From contig JAFWWO010000042.1 in NCBI GenBank assembly GCA_017523325.1, positions 1 through 32,674 of the forward strand: a stretch of 32,674 nt of DNA. Reading direction: 5' to 3'. The notes beneath the pieces are model-generated. The model ran no database searches, was not told the DNA's origin, and worked only from the letters and a program-made list of their open reading frames with translations. A program made the translations under genes and the position numbers. Source of the stretch: Anaerotignum sp. Lineage in GTDB: Bacteria > Bacillota > Clostridia > Lachnospirales > Anaerotignaceae. Below, piece after piece: positions 26,655-32,674 of this stretch. Each line of letters begins with the position of its first letter. The first letter of the stretch is position 1.

Positions 26655-26998
26655 TTCTGCCTCCTATATATATTTCTTTCCCTGTCTGTCCGTCAAATTC
26701 TTAATCCTATTTATCATACCATAACCGCCTCCCTTTGGCGAGAAAAATACGGCAGATTTTTCTCTTCCTTTTTCTCAAAAAAGGAATATACTACAATAAA
26801 AAAGATGCGGATTGTTTCATGACCAAAGGAGAAAAGCCCCTGATTACCAACCTGACCGAAGGCGACAGCCAAACCCTTTCCACACTGCTGCCCTACGGCT
26901 TTTACCGCCACCGCCCTTGAGAAAAACAAAGCCCATCGGCATCATAAAATACACAGCAAAAAAGGGACGCTTTCGCATCCCTTTTATTTTTACAGGCA
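26655..26998. other. 344-bp intergenic region, no convincing gene
   Basis: It contains a TATACT box at about 26787 and an open frame of 34 codons from the ATG at 26819 on the + strand (MTKGEKPLITNLTEG, ending YRHRP). The frame has no good ribosome site and matches no family I recognise. The right end is the terminator of hpf. Confidence 0.4.
26958..26985. terminator. Bidirectional intrinsic terminator downstream of hpf
   Basis: AAAGGGA-c-GC / GC-a-TCCCTTT around the loop TTTC (26961-26984). A T-run follows on + and an A-run precedes it, giving TTTTTT on the minus strand. Confidence 0.82.
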
Positions 26999-27544
26999 TC
27001 AATATTCGGGTTCAATCAAGCCATAGGAACCGTTCTTTCTTTTATAAACGACATTCACCTCGTCTGTTTCCCCATTGCGGAATACGAAGAAGCTATGCCC
27101 AATCAATTCCATCTCCATTACGGCTTCCTCCGCATCCATAGGTTTTACCTCAAAATGCTTAATCCGTTCGATTTTATACAGGGGTTCTTCATCCAGAGAA
27201 GCCTCGGGTACCAAAATGGCATCATACTCCGCCTTAAAACTTTCCCCTCTCTGGCGTACCTTCGTCCGCATTCTCTTTTTATAGCGTACAATCTGGCCTT
27301 CCAAAATATCCACAGCCTTATCCATTGCGGCTGTCATATCTGCATCCTGCACCTCGGCACGAATCAATCTCCGATTCAGGGGAATGGTCACCTCTACGGT
27401 GAAAACCAGCTTTTCCAGACTCAGCGTAATGGTTGCCAACGTTTCCTCGGGAAACAGCTTTTCGATACGATCCATCTTATGCTCTACCATTTCCTTCGTC
27501 TTGTCCCAAACATCAATGTTTTTCCCAATAATATTATACCGCAT
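26999..27544 (-). CDS. hpf: Ribosome hibernation-promoting factor, long form
   Basis: A 181-residue protein that pairs 70S ribosomes into inactive 100S dimers in stationary phase. Residues 1-100 are the ribosome-binding S30AE domain (MRYNIIGKNIDVWDKTKEMVEHKMDRIEKL). After a charged linker, the C-terminal dimerisation domain runs from about 125 (IERIKHFEVKPMDAEEAVMEMELIGHSFFVFRN). The two-domain length marks the long form. The ATG at 27544 follows AAAGGAG by about 8 nt. The open frame extends 15 codons further, but that part is not conserved. Confidence 0.95.
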   Translation of the reverse strand: MRYNIIGKNIDVWDKTKEMVEHKMDRIEKLFPEETLATITLSLEKLVFTVEVTIPLNRRLIRAEVQDADMTAAMDKAVDILEGQIVRYKKRMRTKVRQRGESFKAEYDAILVPEASLDEEPLYKIERIKHFEVKPMDAEEAVMEMELIGHSFFVFRNGETDEVNVVYKRKNGSYGLIEPEY

Positions 27545-27562
27545 ACTAACAGCTCCTTTCAC

Positions 27563-27640
27563 GATTCCCCTTTTGGGAAAATCTTTCATATATCAATCGG
27601 TAAAACCGATTTGATTTCTCCTCAACCGGAAACTCCGGTT
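27563..27640 (-). promoter_or_regulatory. Triple-hairpin leader of hpf
   Basis: Three consecutive short palindromes lie just upstream of the hpf ribosome site: TTCCC/GGGAA (about 27565-27579), AATCGGT-aaa-ACCGATT (27595-27611) and AACCGGA-aac-TCCGGTT (27624-27640). Two have perfect 7-bp stems. None is followed by a T-run on the minus strand, so they look like RNA structure or operators rather than terminators. Confidence 0.45.
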
Positions 27641-27895
27641 ATATTTATTTTAATTCGCCATAAATTTGGAAAACCCTTTTCTTTTCTCAAAATTTTCATA
27701 CTTTTCTCAAATTTTTTATGATGATTGCCGACTTTTCTTTTTGGTAAATATTCCTCTATATTGTTTACATAACCACTTTGCATTATTTCTAAAAAATAGA
27801 GTCTCCCGTAAAAATCCCCCAATTACAAGCTTTTCAAAAAACAACAAAAAAATACATATGTTCCTATTTTTCCACCCAATTTCCTCTGCATTTTC

Positions 27896-27926
27896 TGTGG
27901 ATAATGTGTATAACTTTGTGTATAAC
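27896..27926. promoter_or_regulatory. DnaA-box cluster
   Basis: TGTGGATAA (27896-27904) is the exact complement of the consensus DnaA box TTATCCACA. It is followed in the same orientation by TGTGTATAA at 27905-27913 and again at 27917-27925, each one mismatch away. A weaker TGTGGAAAT lies near 27948. The surrounding 27641-28041 region is AT-rich and shows no gene. No dnaA, dnaN or rpmH lies nearby, so this is not an obvious chromosomal origin. Confidence 0.6.
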
Positions 27927-28041
27927 TTAAGTTTTACGCCTTTCTTCTGTGGAAATCTTCTGGGCTTTTTCCACTCTTTTCACAAAAGAATGTTCGCTGA
28001 AATTTTACTGATATATTTACATAATATTTTACACTTCCATC

Positions 28042-28072
28042 AAAAAACGGGCCCGCCTCCCGGCATGACCCG
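28042..28072 (-). terminator. Intrinsic terminator of the macrodomain gene
   Basis: CGGGTC pairs with GGCCCG (one G-U) and is followed on the minus strand by TTTTTTG (28042-28047). Confidence 0.65.
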
Positions 28073-28091
28073 CTTATTGCACCGATTTCTC

Positions 28092-28616
28092 CTACTTTTG
28101 GGCAGCTTCCCATTTTTCCAATGCCTCTTGATAGGCATTTTTGGTTTCCTCATCGAAGCAGACCAATGTAATTTGCTCCATGGTATCATCTGTTTTCAAG
28201 AAAGACGTAATCTCCCGCACCGCAATCTCCGCCGCCAACTGCACCGGAAAACGATACACCCCCGTACTGATGGAAGGAAAGGCAATGGTCTTTACGCCGT
28301 TTTCCTTTGCCAGCGCCAATGAATTGCGGTAACAATTGGCCAAAAGCGTCTCCTCGTCCCATTTGCCGCCCCGCCAGATAGGCCCCGGCGTATGAATGAC
28401 GTATTTCGCTTTCAGCTTATACCCCTTTGTCATTTTTGCCTCACCCGTAGGGCAGCCGTTCAATGTTTCACATTCCGCCAAAAGCTCCGGCCCTGCCGCA
28501 CGATGGATTGCCCCATCGACACCGCCGCCGCCCAAAAGAGATGTGTTGGCCGCATTGACGATTGCGTCCGTTTTTGCTTTTACAATATCACCTTTTACAA
28601 TAGAAAAACGTTCCAT
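28092..28616 (-). CDS. Macrodomain protein, probable O-acetyl-ADP-ribose deacetylase
   Basis: A 174-residue single macrodomain of the YmdB/MacroD type. It contains the ADP-ribose-binding signatures [34 protein letters not shown] and [12 protein letters not shown]. It should hydrolyse O-acetyl-ADP-ribose or remove ADP-ribose from acidic residues. No sirtuin or ADP-ribosyltransferase partner is adjacent, so it looks like a stand-alone housekeeping copy rather than part of a toxin or defence unit. It is a single-gene unit with its own terminator. Confidence 0.94.
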   Translation of the reverse strand: MERFSIVKGDIVKAKTDAIVNAANTSLLGGGGVDGAIHRAAGPELLAECETLNGCPTGEAKMTKGYKLKAKYVIHTPGPIWRGGKWDEETLLANCYRNSLALAKENGVKTIAFPSISTGVYRFPVQLAAEIAVREITSFLKTDDTMEQITLVCFDEETKNAYQEALEKWEAAQK

Positions 28617-28728
28617 ATCCTCAACCCCCCTATTGATTGTCTTGTCCTCATTTTATCCTCTTTCCCCCAATTCGTAAAGCTATTTTTTGCAAAAAACACT
28701 CTGCCATAGGGTTTCCCCAAAGAAAAAC

Positions 28729-28767
28729 AGGGAGAACCCCCTATTTCTCAGGAGTTCCCCCTATTTT
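28729..28767. terminator. Bidirectional terminator downstream of spoIIQ
   Basis: AGGGAGAAC (28729-28737) pairs with GTTCCCCCT (28754-28762), one wobble. T-runs follow on both sides (TTTTTTT on +; GTTTTTC on the minus strand). Confidence 0.8.
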
Positions 28768-28777
28768 TTTCATTTTT

Positions 28778-29509
28778 TCAATTCCCTTCCGTTTTCTGCA
28801 ATTTCTCCTGGGGATTGACAGGTGTGCCATCTTTTTCCATAGCAAACTCCAGATGGGTGCCCAATGCCACACCGTATTTTGTGGGCTTATCCACAGCACC
28901 TATGGTCTGTCCCTGTTCTACACGGTCGCCTTCTTTTACCTCCACATCTTCCGCCAGCTGACCGTATGTAGTCAGCCAACCATTGGTATGCTCGATGACA
29001 ACCGTATTGCCCATCTGCATATCCTGCCGCACTTCCTTTACCTGTCCGTCAGCAGCGGCTTTCACTGCCGTTCCCTGCTCCGCAGAAAGGCTGACGCTGC
29101 CATTGGTGCGGTATTGGTCCAGTGTCGGGTCATAAATGGCATGATCCATGCTGTAAGGCAATACCACCTCTCCCGTCAAAGGATAGGCAAATACAGGCTC
29201 TGCTGTATTTTGTTTCGGCTGTTCCTGTTGTTGGGACTGCTGTGCCGGCTGTTTTGCAGGCTGTTCTGTCGGATTGGTATCCGGTGTTTCTCCCGCATCA
29301 TTGCTCCGTTTCTGTCGCTCCAGCAGGGCCGCATCCAACGGCAGTGTTTTCGCCATCGTAACCGGTCTGCTTTCCTCTGCCGGGGGCTGTGCCTGCCCTC
29401 TGTCAAAGGCTCGGTATGTGACGCCCGCCCCCAAAGCCAACAGGCACAAGCAACCGCAAATGGCAAAGGTCTGCATTCGTCTTGCCGTTTTGTTCTCGTT
29501 TCGCTTCAT
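28778..29509 (-). CDS. spoIIQ: Stage II sporulation protein Q-like, degenerate LytM (M23) domain
   Basis: A 243-residue membrane protein with one N-terminal helix (about 12-32), a Gln/Pro-rich linker (80-105) and a LytM fold (105-240: YPLTGEVVLPYS, then VEQGQTIGAV). SpoIIQ in the forespore pairs with SpoIIIAH in the mother cell to build the engulfment channel. The zinc site is lost: the HxxxD pair is Asn136 and Ser140, the TYxHL His is Gln184, and HxH is His219-Leu-Glu221. It therefore should be a structural, not an enzymatic, protein. GGAGGTG lies 8 nt before the ATG. It lies 44 nt after spoIID, a common clostridial order, which supports the assignment. Confidence 0.85.
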   Translation of the reverse strand: MKRNENKTARRMQTFAICGCLCLLALGAGVTYRAFDRGQAQPPAEESRPVTMAKTLPLDAALLERQKRSNDAGETPDTNPTEQPAKQPAQQSQQQEQPKQNTAEPVFAYPLTGEVVLPYSMDHAIYDPTLDQYRTNGSVSLSAEQGTAVKAAADGQVKEVRQDMQMGNTVVIEHTNGWLTTYGQLAEDVEVKEGDRVEQGQTIGAVDKPTKYGVALGTHLEFAMEKDGTPVNPQEKLQKTEGN

Positions 29510-29553
29510 ATTGATTGCACCTCCAAGGCTATTGTTGCCATGGATTTCTGTTT

Positions 29554-30477
29554 TTATGCAATCTTTTCAAAATCTATTCCCGTATAATAATGCCGCAAAA
29601 TTTCGTGATAATCCAGTCCCTTTTCCGCCAAAAATGAGGCTCCGTACTGGCTCATGCCTGCCCCGTGGCCATAGCCTCTTGTGGTAAAGGAAAAGCTGTC
29701 CCCCTCCCGTTTTACGGTAAAATTGGCACTGCGCAATCCCAAGGCCTCCCGCATCTGCCGTCCCGTCAGGCGCAGCTCTCCCGCCGTTACCTCCGCCACA
29801 TAACCGGCGGCTGTCCGTTCTACTATTTTTATATCCAGGCTCGCCGCCGTCCGCCCCGTTTTGCCATAGGCGCTCAGCTTTTGCAAAATGGTTTCCGCCG
29901 ACAGGGAAAGGGTCACCTCGTTATTGGGTGCATCCTGATCCTCATGGCTGTCCACGCTTTTCAAATAAGGCACGGCGCTATTCCAAACATAGGCTGCATC
30001 TTCCGTTTTGCCGCCGCTTTGGGCGTGAAATGCCGCCAATATGGGCTCTCCCTCATAAACCATGATTTCCCCCGCCGTTTCCCGAACCGCCTTTCGTACC
30101 TTCGCCGCATATCCCTCATAGTTCTCGCCCCATTTTTGCTTTTGCTCCGCCGGGCTGCAATAGGCCTGTCCCACATCATAAAGCACGGCATCACTTCCTG
30201 CCGCCCGCATCTGCCGCAGCTCATAAGTCCGTGCCGCCACTGCCTGGGCTTTCAATGCCTCCTCCGGAAAAGCGGCGGGCATCTCTGCCGCCACTACCCC
30301 CATGACATATTCCTCCAGCTCCGAATCCAACGGTGCAAGGTCTGCCGTGCGGTACAGCGCCTTGGCTTCCTGCGGCGGCGTTTTGCGAAAATTGCCGCAA
30401 AGAACAGTCACCAACGCCGGCAAAAGCAGTACCGCCGCCAGAATATATAAAAGCAAAAGACTGCATATCCGTTTCAT
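29554..30477 (-). CDS. spoIID: Stage II sporulation protein D (lytic transglycosylase)
   Basis: A 307-residue membrane-anchored enzyme (helix at about 5-27) that degrades septal peptidoglycan during engulfment with SpoIIP and SpoIIM. Motifs are EEYVMGVVAAEMPAAFPEEALKAQAVAARTY, with the catalytic Glu in AAEMP, AFHAQSGGKTEDAAYVW, and RGYGHGAGMSQYGA near the C terminus. The ATG at 30477 is preferred, with GAGGGG about 10 nt upstream. The open frame reaches 18 codons further, but the membrane helix would then lie too far in. Mother-cell expression is expected from the family. No convincing SigE promoter was found. Confidence 0.94.
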   Translation of the reverse strand: MKRICSLLLLYILAAVLLLPALVTVLCGNFRKTPPQEAKALYRTADLAPLDSELEEYVMGVVAAEMPAAFPEEALKAQAVAARTYELRQMRAAGSDAVLYDVGQAYCSPAEQKQKWGENYEGYAAKVRKAVRETAGEIMVYEGEPILAAFHAQSGGKTEDAAYVWNSAVPYLKSVDSHEDQDAPNNEVTLSLSAETILQKLSAYGKTGRTAASLDIKIVERTAAGYVAEVTAGELRLTGRQMREALGLRSANFTVKREGDSFSFTTRGYGHGAGMSQYGASFLAEKGLDYHEILRHYYTGIDFEKIA

Positions 30478-30529
30478 CTGTCCACATCCCCTCTGTTCAG
30501 GATATGAAACAGGTGCAAATCCCATGCAC

Positions 30530-30560
30530 AAAAACCCGTTATCTTTACAAAATAACAGGG
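30530..30560 (-). terminator. Terminator-like hairpin upstream of spoIID
   Basis: CCC-t-GTTAT / ATAAC-GGG with a 9-nt loop (30535-30560) is followed on the minus strand by TTTTT (30530-30534). It lies only 53 nt before the spoIID ATG, so it either insulates spoIID from upstream transcription or acts as an attenuator in its leader. Confidence 0.5.
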
Positions 30561-30601
30561 CAATGCCATACTGAAATCACACAATAAAACGACAAAAGGC
30601 A

Positions 30602-30651
30602 GGGATTCCACGGCTTTGATGCCTTATGCTCCTTTCAGATTCTTGAATCCC
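30602..30651. repeat. 7-bp inverted repeat with 36-nt interior
   Basis: GGGATTC (30602-30608) and GAATCCC (30645-30651). It lies between two terminators in a 250-bp non-coding stretch. The purpose is unknown. Confidence 0.4.
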
Positions 30652-30683
30652 CCTTACCATGATTGGCTTCGAGTGCAATCCAT

Positions 30684-30724
30684 AAAAAAAGCCCTTTTCT
30701 TCGATTTCCCGAAGAAAAAGGCTT
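30684..30724 (-). terminator. Intrinsic terminator of the radical SAM/membrane protein unit
   Basis: A long stem, AAGCC-c-TTTTCTTC with GAAGAAAA-a-GGCTT (30689-30724), is followed on the minus strand by TTTTTTT (30684-30690). Confidence 0.9.
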
Positions 30725-30727
30725 CAT

Positions 30728-31531
30728 TTATTTCCCAAACCAAAGCAATCCGCCTGTTACCAACAGCACCGCCACAAACAGGGCGGAACCGATGATGGCG
30801 GCTTTTCTATCTCCTCGACGCACCCGCTTGAGAAATTCCGGCGTTTCCAATGCACTGACATACACGCCGCCCAGCAACCCCGTCTGTATTTGCAGACGAA
30901 GGGTCTTTTCCCTCCGCAGCATGGCATAGGTCCGGCGGGTCATCTGGAAATGATGGGTGACGCCATTATGGATACCGTCCATATAGTATCCCCGCAAGAG
31001 TCCCTTTTCCCTGCCGCTGCTTCCGGCGATAAAGCACCGGCACGCCAATAAAATCAGCTCCTGCTTTTTCAGCCACAATCGGTCGATGCCCGTTACCACC
31101 ATCTCCGTATAGCAATAATTCAACGCCAACAGCGGCAGTATCGTCAGTAGCAATCGCCAAAACCGCAGCTTTTCACTGCCCCAGCCTTGGATATTCAACA
31201 GATAGCCCTGTATCTGCGCTTGGGCCAAGGAATAAAACAGAAACAGAAAGCTCAGAAAATACAGCACTGCAAACAGCGCCGTATGCTTTTTCCGCACCTT
31301 TGTATTCCACATACGAATGCCCACAAGCCCCCTGCGGCAAAGCAGAAACATCACAAAACAAATCAGCACCATCAGCCCATTGACCGCCATGCCCTTTTCA
31401 AAATTCACCGCCATGGCAAATATGGGGACCAGCCAGCCGGATAACAATGCCCAACTCAGCCTCCCCGTGACTGCCGCCATAAACATACACCAGTATATCG
31501 TGCTCAATGTGACAAAAACCAGCCACGCCAT
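30728..31531 (-). CDS. Polytopic membrane protein of unknown function
   Basis: I do not recognise the family. The 267-residue protein has about six hydrophobic helices (roughly 3-22, 27-42, 49-66, 84-103, 125-143 and 245-264). Between the fifth and sixth is a soluble section of about 100 residues with a histidine-containing stretch (DGIHNGVTHHFQMTRRTYAMLRREKTLRL) and many Arg/Lys, so it probably faces the cytoplasm. AAGGAG is 8 nt before the ATG. It lies 23 nt after the radical SAM gene and just before a terminator, so it is the last gene of that unit. No transporter or enzyme signature is visible. Confidence 0.8.
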   Translation of the reverse strand: MAWLVFVTLSTIYWCMFMAAVTGRLSWALLSGWLVPIFAMAVNFEKGMAVNGLMVLICFVMFLLCRRGLVGIRMWNTKVRKKHTALFAVLYFLSFLFLFYSLAQAQIQGYLLNIQGWGSEKLRFWRLLLTILPLLALNYCYTEMVVTGIDRLWLKKQELILLACRCFIAGSSGREKGLLRGYYMDGIHNGVTHHFQMTRRTYAMLRREKTLRLQIQTGLLGGVYVSALETPEFLKRVRRGDRKAAIIGSALFVAVLLVTGGLLWFGK

Positions 31532-31554
31532 ATCATCGACTCCTTACAAGCGCA

Positions 31555-32427
31555 TCAGATGCCTCTGAATACATCAGGACGGAATTTGCTCCGTTTTCTG
31601 CTCGTTTCAATCTGCTCCAATATCTTATCCTTTTCTCTGTTGAGGGTACCGCCCAAAGCAATATAATTAGAGGCGTGGTTGGAGCGGAACATCGTCCCCT
31701 CTGCATCTACGTTACGGATAAACAGCTCCGTTTCGTCCAGCACCTCCTGAGGGTCAAGCAATTCGATTTCCCCTCGGTTCAGCTGGTCATACATCTCCGT
31801 ACCGGGCTCTACCATCAGTGTCAAAAAGCCCACATACTCCGGCTTGATGGCGGAGATGACTTCGGCACTGCCCAAGGCGTGTTCCCGCCAGAGCTTTTTG
31901 CCGCCCAGACCGGAAATCACCGTCATGGAAAGCACCATGCCCGCTTCCCGCACTTTTTTGCCCGCCTCTATCATCTCGTCAGCCGTTACGCCTTTTTTCA
32001 CTGCCGTCAACACCTCATCCGCACCGCTTTCCAGACCCATATAGACCATATCCAAGCCGGCTTCCTTCAGCTGCCGCAATTCCTCCGGCGTTTTGCCCAA
32101 AATATCCTTGGGTGCGCCATAAACGGAAATTCGTTCCACTTCAGGGAAATATTCATGGCATTTATCCAGAATATACAGCAAATCCTTTGTTTTTACGATA
32201 AGGGCGTCCCCGTCTGCCAAAAAAATACGGCGTACCTTCACACGGGTGAAGTAATTTCTCGCCATCTCCAAATCCTCCGCCACTTCCTCCAGCGGGCGGA
32301 TACGGAAGGTTTTATCCTTATACATATTGCAGAACGTACAAGTATTTCTGGCACAGCCGATGGTCAGCTGAATGATGAGGCTGCTGGCCTCACTGGGTGG
32401 TCTGTAAACAGTTCCTTCATATCTCAT
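31555..32427 (-). CDS. Radical SAM protein with CX4CX2C cluster motif
   Basis: A 290-residue iron-sulfur enzyme. The cluster cysteines are in IGCARNTCTFCNMYKDK (Cys25, Cys30, Cys33), spacing CX4CX2C rather than the classical CX3CX2C, as in YgiQ-like and related uncharacterised groups. Further TIM-barrel motifs are FLADGDALI, ISVYGAPKDIL, DMVYMGLESGADEVL (an Elp3-like GxESG) and VISGLGG. The short C-terminal part has RSNHASNYIALGGTLNREKD, typical of one clostridial family. No substrate can be assigned. GGAGAG lies 8 nt before the ATG. Confidence 0.92.
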   Translation of the reverse strand: MRYEGTVYRPPSEASSLIIQLTIGCARNTCTFCNMYKDKTFRIRPLEEVAEDLEMARNYFTRVKVRRIFLADGDALIVKTKDLLYILDKCHEYFPEVERISVYGAPKDILGKTPEELRQLKEAGLDMVYMGLESGADEVLTAVKKGVTADEMIEAGKKVREAGMVLSMTVISGLGGKKLWREHALGSAEVISAIKPEYVGFLTLMVEPGTEMYDQLNRGEIELLDPQEVLDETELFIRNVDAEGTMFRSNHASNYIALGGTLNREKDKILEQIETSRKRSKFRPDVFRGI

Positions 32428-32451
32428 GAGTGTTCTCTCCTATCCTTATTA

Positions 32452-32592
32452 TCAGATTTTATTAGATTGCATGCAGGTCTCCGCCACATCTGCATGATGC
32501 CCCGCAGAAACCGCTCCTTCCCGAAAGGCTTCGGGCATTTGTTTTGTATTGCCCATGGAGCGGGGCGTACCGTTCCATACCAATATATGCAT
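32452..32592 (-). pseudogene. Truncated flavodoxin-like (NADPH-dependent FMN reductase) gene
   Basis: A 46-codon frame starts MHILVWNGTPRSMGNTKQMP and continues EAFREGAVSAGHHADVAE, then stops after six more residues. The first 40 residues match the start of Flavodoxin_2/FMN-reductase proteins: beta-1, the NGSPRxxGNT phosphate loop, helix 1 and the start of beta-2. Family members are about 180-200 residues, so roughly three quarters is missing. The stop lies 24 bp before the radical SAM gene, suggesting a deletion that left promoter and start. GGGAG is about 7 nt upstream. It could still be translated as a leader peptide. Confidence 0.65.
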
Positions 32593-32629
32593 GAGGCATC
32601 TCCCGCTCTCTTTTGTCCTTATTTTTTCT

Positions 32630-32659
32630 ATTATACAGGGCGAAGCACCCTTTTATCAA
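32630..32659 (-). promoter_or_regulatory. SigA-type promoter of the flavodoxin remnant/radical SAM unit
   Basis: TTGATA (32654-32659) and a perfect TATAAT (32630-32635) are separated by 18 bp. The spacer contains the small inverted repeat AGGG-N7-CCCT. The leader to the ATG at 32592 is about 30 nt. Confidence 0.7.
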
Positions 32660-32674
32660 TACATATTTCACTCC

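Noticed and set aside
26735..26920. Small + strand ORF ending YGFYRHRP
   Set aside because: No adequate ribosome site for either possible start and no recognisable family. Left as a note in the gap description.
27641..28041. Chromosomal replication origin
   Set aside because: DnaA-like boxes and AT-richness are present, but no dnaA, dnaN, rpmH or gid genes flank it and the box number is low.
28092..28616. Macrodomain gene as part of a toxin or anti-phage module
   Set aside because: No ADP-ribosyltransferase, sirtuin or defence gene is adjacent. The neighbours are hpf and sporulation genes, each with separate terminators.
30602..30651. Possible attachment site or tRNA fragment around the GGGATTC/GAATCCC repeat
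   Set aside because: No acceptor stem, anticodon arm or CCA, no integrase nearby, and no duplicate of the sequence in the window.

Overview
The window reads as chromosomal DNA of an anaerobic, spore-forming, low-to-mid GC member of the Clostridia. The grounds are a spoIID-spoIIQ pair, a Gram-positive lipoprotein and an S-layer-homology protein, ThiI without a rhodanese domain paired with its own cysteine desulfurase, a long-form HPF, a sigma-54 activator divergent from an acyl-CoA dehydrogenase, and strong AGGAGG ribosome sites. Genus is not resolved. No rRNA, tRNA, CRISPR array or prophage was seen.

Layout. 1-3.0 kb: the 5' end of an acyl-CoA dehydrogenase on the minus strand with a near-perfect -24/-12 promoter, the divergent sigma-54 activator that probably drives it, and a secreted ComEC-like metallo-hydrolase. 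3.1-4.4 kb: a collagen-like surface protein, probably a spore-surface protein. 4.4-5.1 kb: a decayed IS200/IS605 insertion lying between that gene and a likely original terminator. 5.2-9.5 kb: an XRE regulator, then a minus-strand amino-acid ABC importer unit (binding protein, permease, ATPase) ending in a histidine-racemase-like (CntK/DapF fold) gene broken by one in-frame stop. 9.6-13.4 kb: a large SLH protein with about eight degenerate repeat modules, and an MBL-fold hydrolase. 13.5-13.9 kb: a long hairpin plus a 52/53-bp alternating tandem repeat. 14.0-15.3 kb: a uracil/xanthine-type permease.

15.3-26.7 kb is housekeeping on the minus strand in three transcription units bounded by intrinsic terminators: (a) prmA-rsmE-cysteine desulfurase-thiI-DUF896; (b) secA-prfB (programmed +1 frameshift)-RluA-type pseudouridine synthase-nucleotidyltransferase; (c) tdk-HD phosphohydrolase. 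Next come hpf with a hairpin-rich leader, a small DnaA-box cluster, a macrodomain protein and spoIID-spoIIQ. The window ends with a unit holding a strong promoter, a truncated flavodoxin-like gene, a radical SAM protein and an orphan membrane protein.

Most of the window is ordinary core genome. The points most worth a second look are the complete sigma-54 switch (activator, palindrome, promoter), the interrupted racemase attached to an importer, an inverted repeat that would hide the tnpA ribosome site only in read-through transcripts, the two hairpin/repeat regions, a SpoIIQ lacking its zinc ligands, and the DnaA-box cluster.
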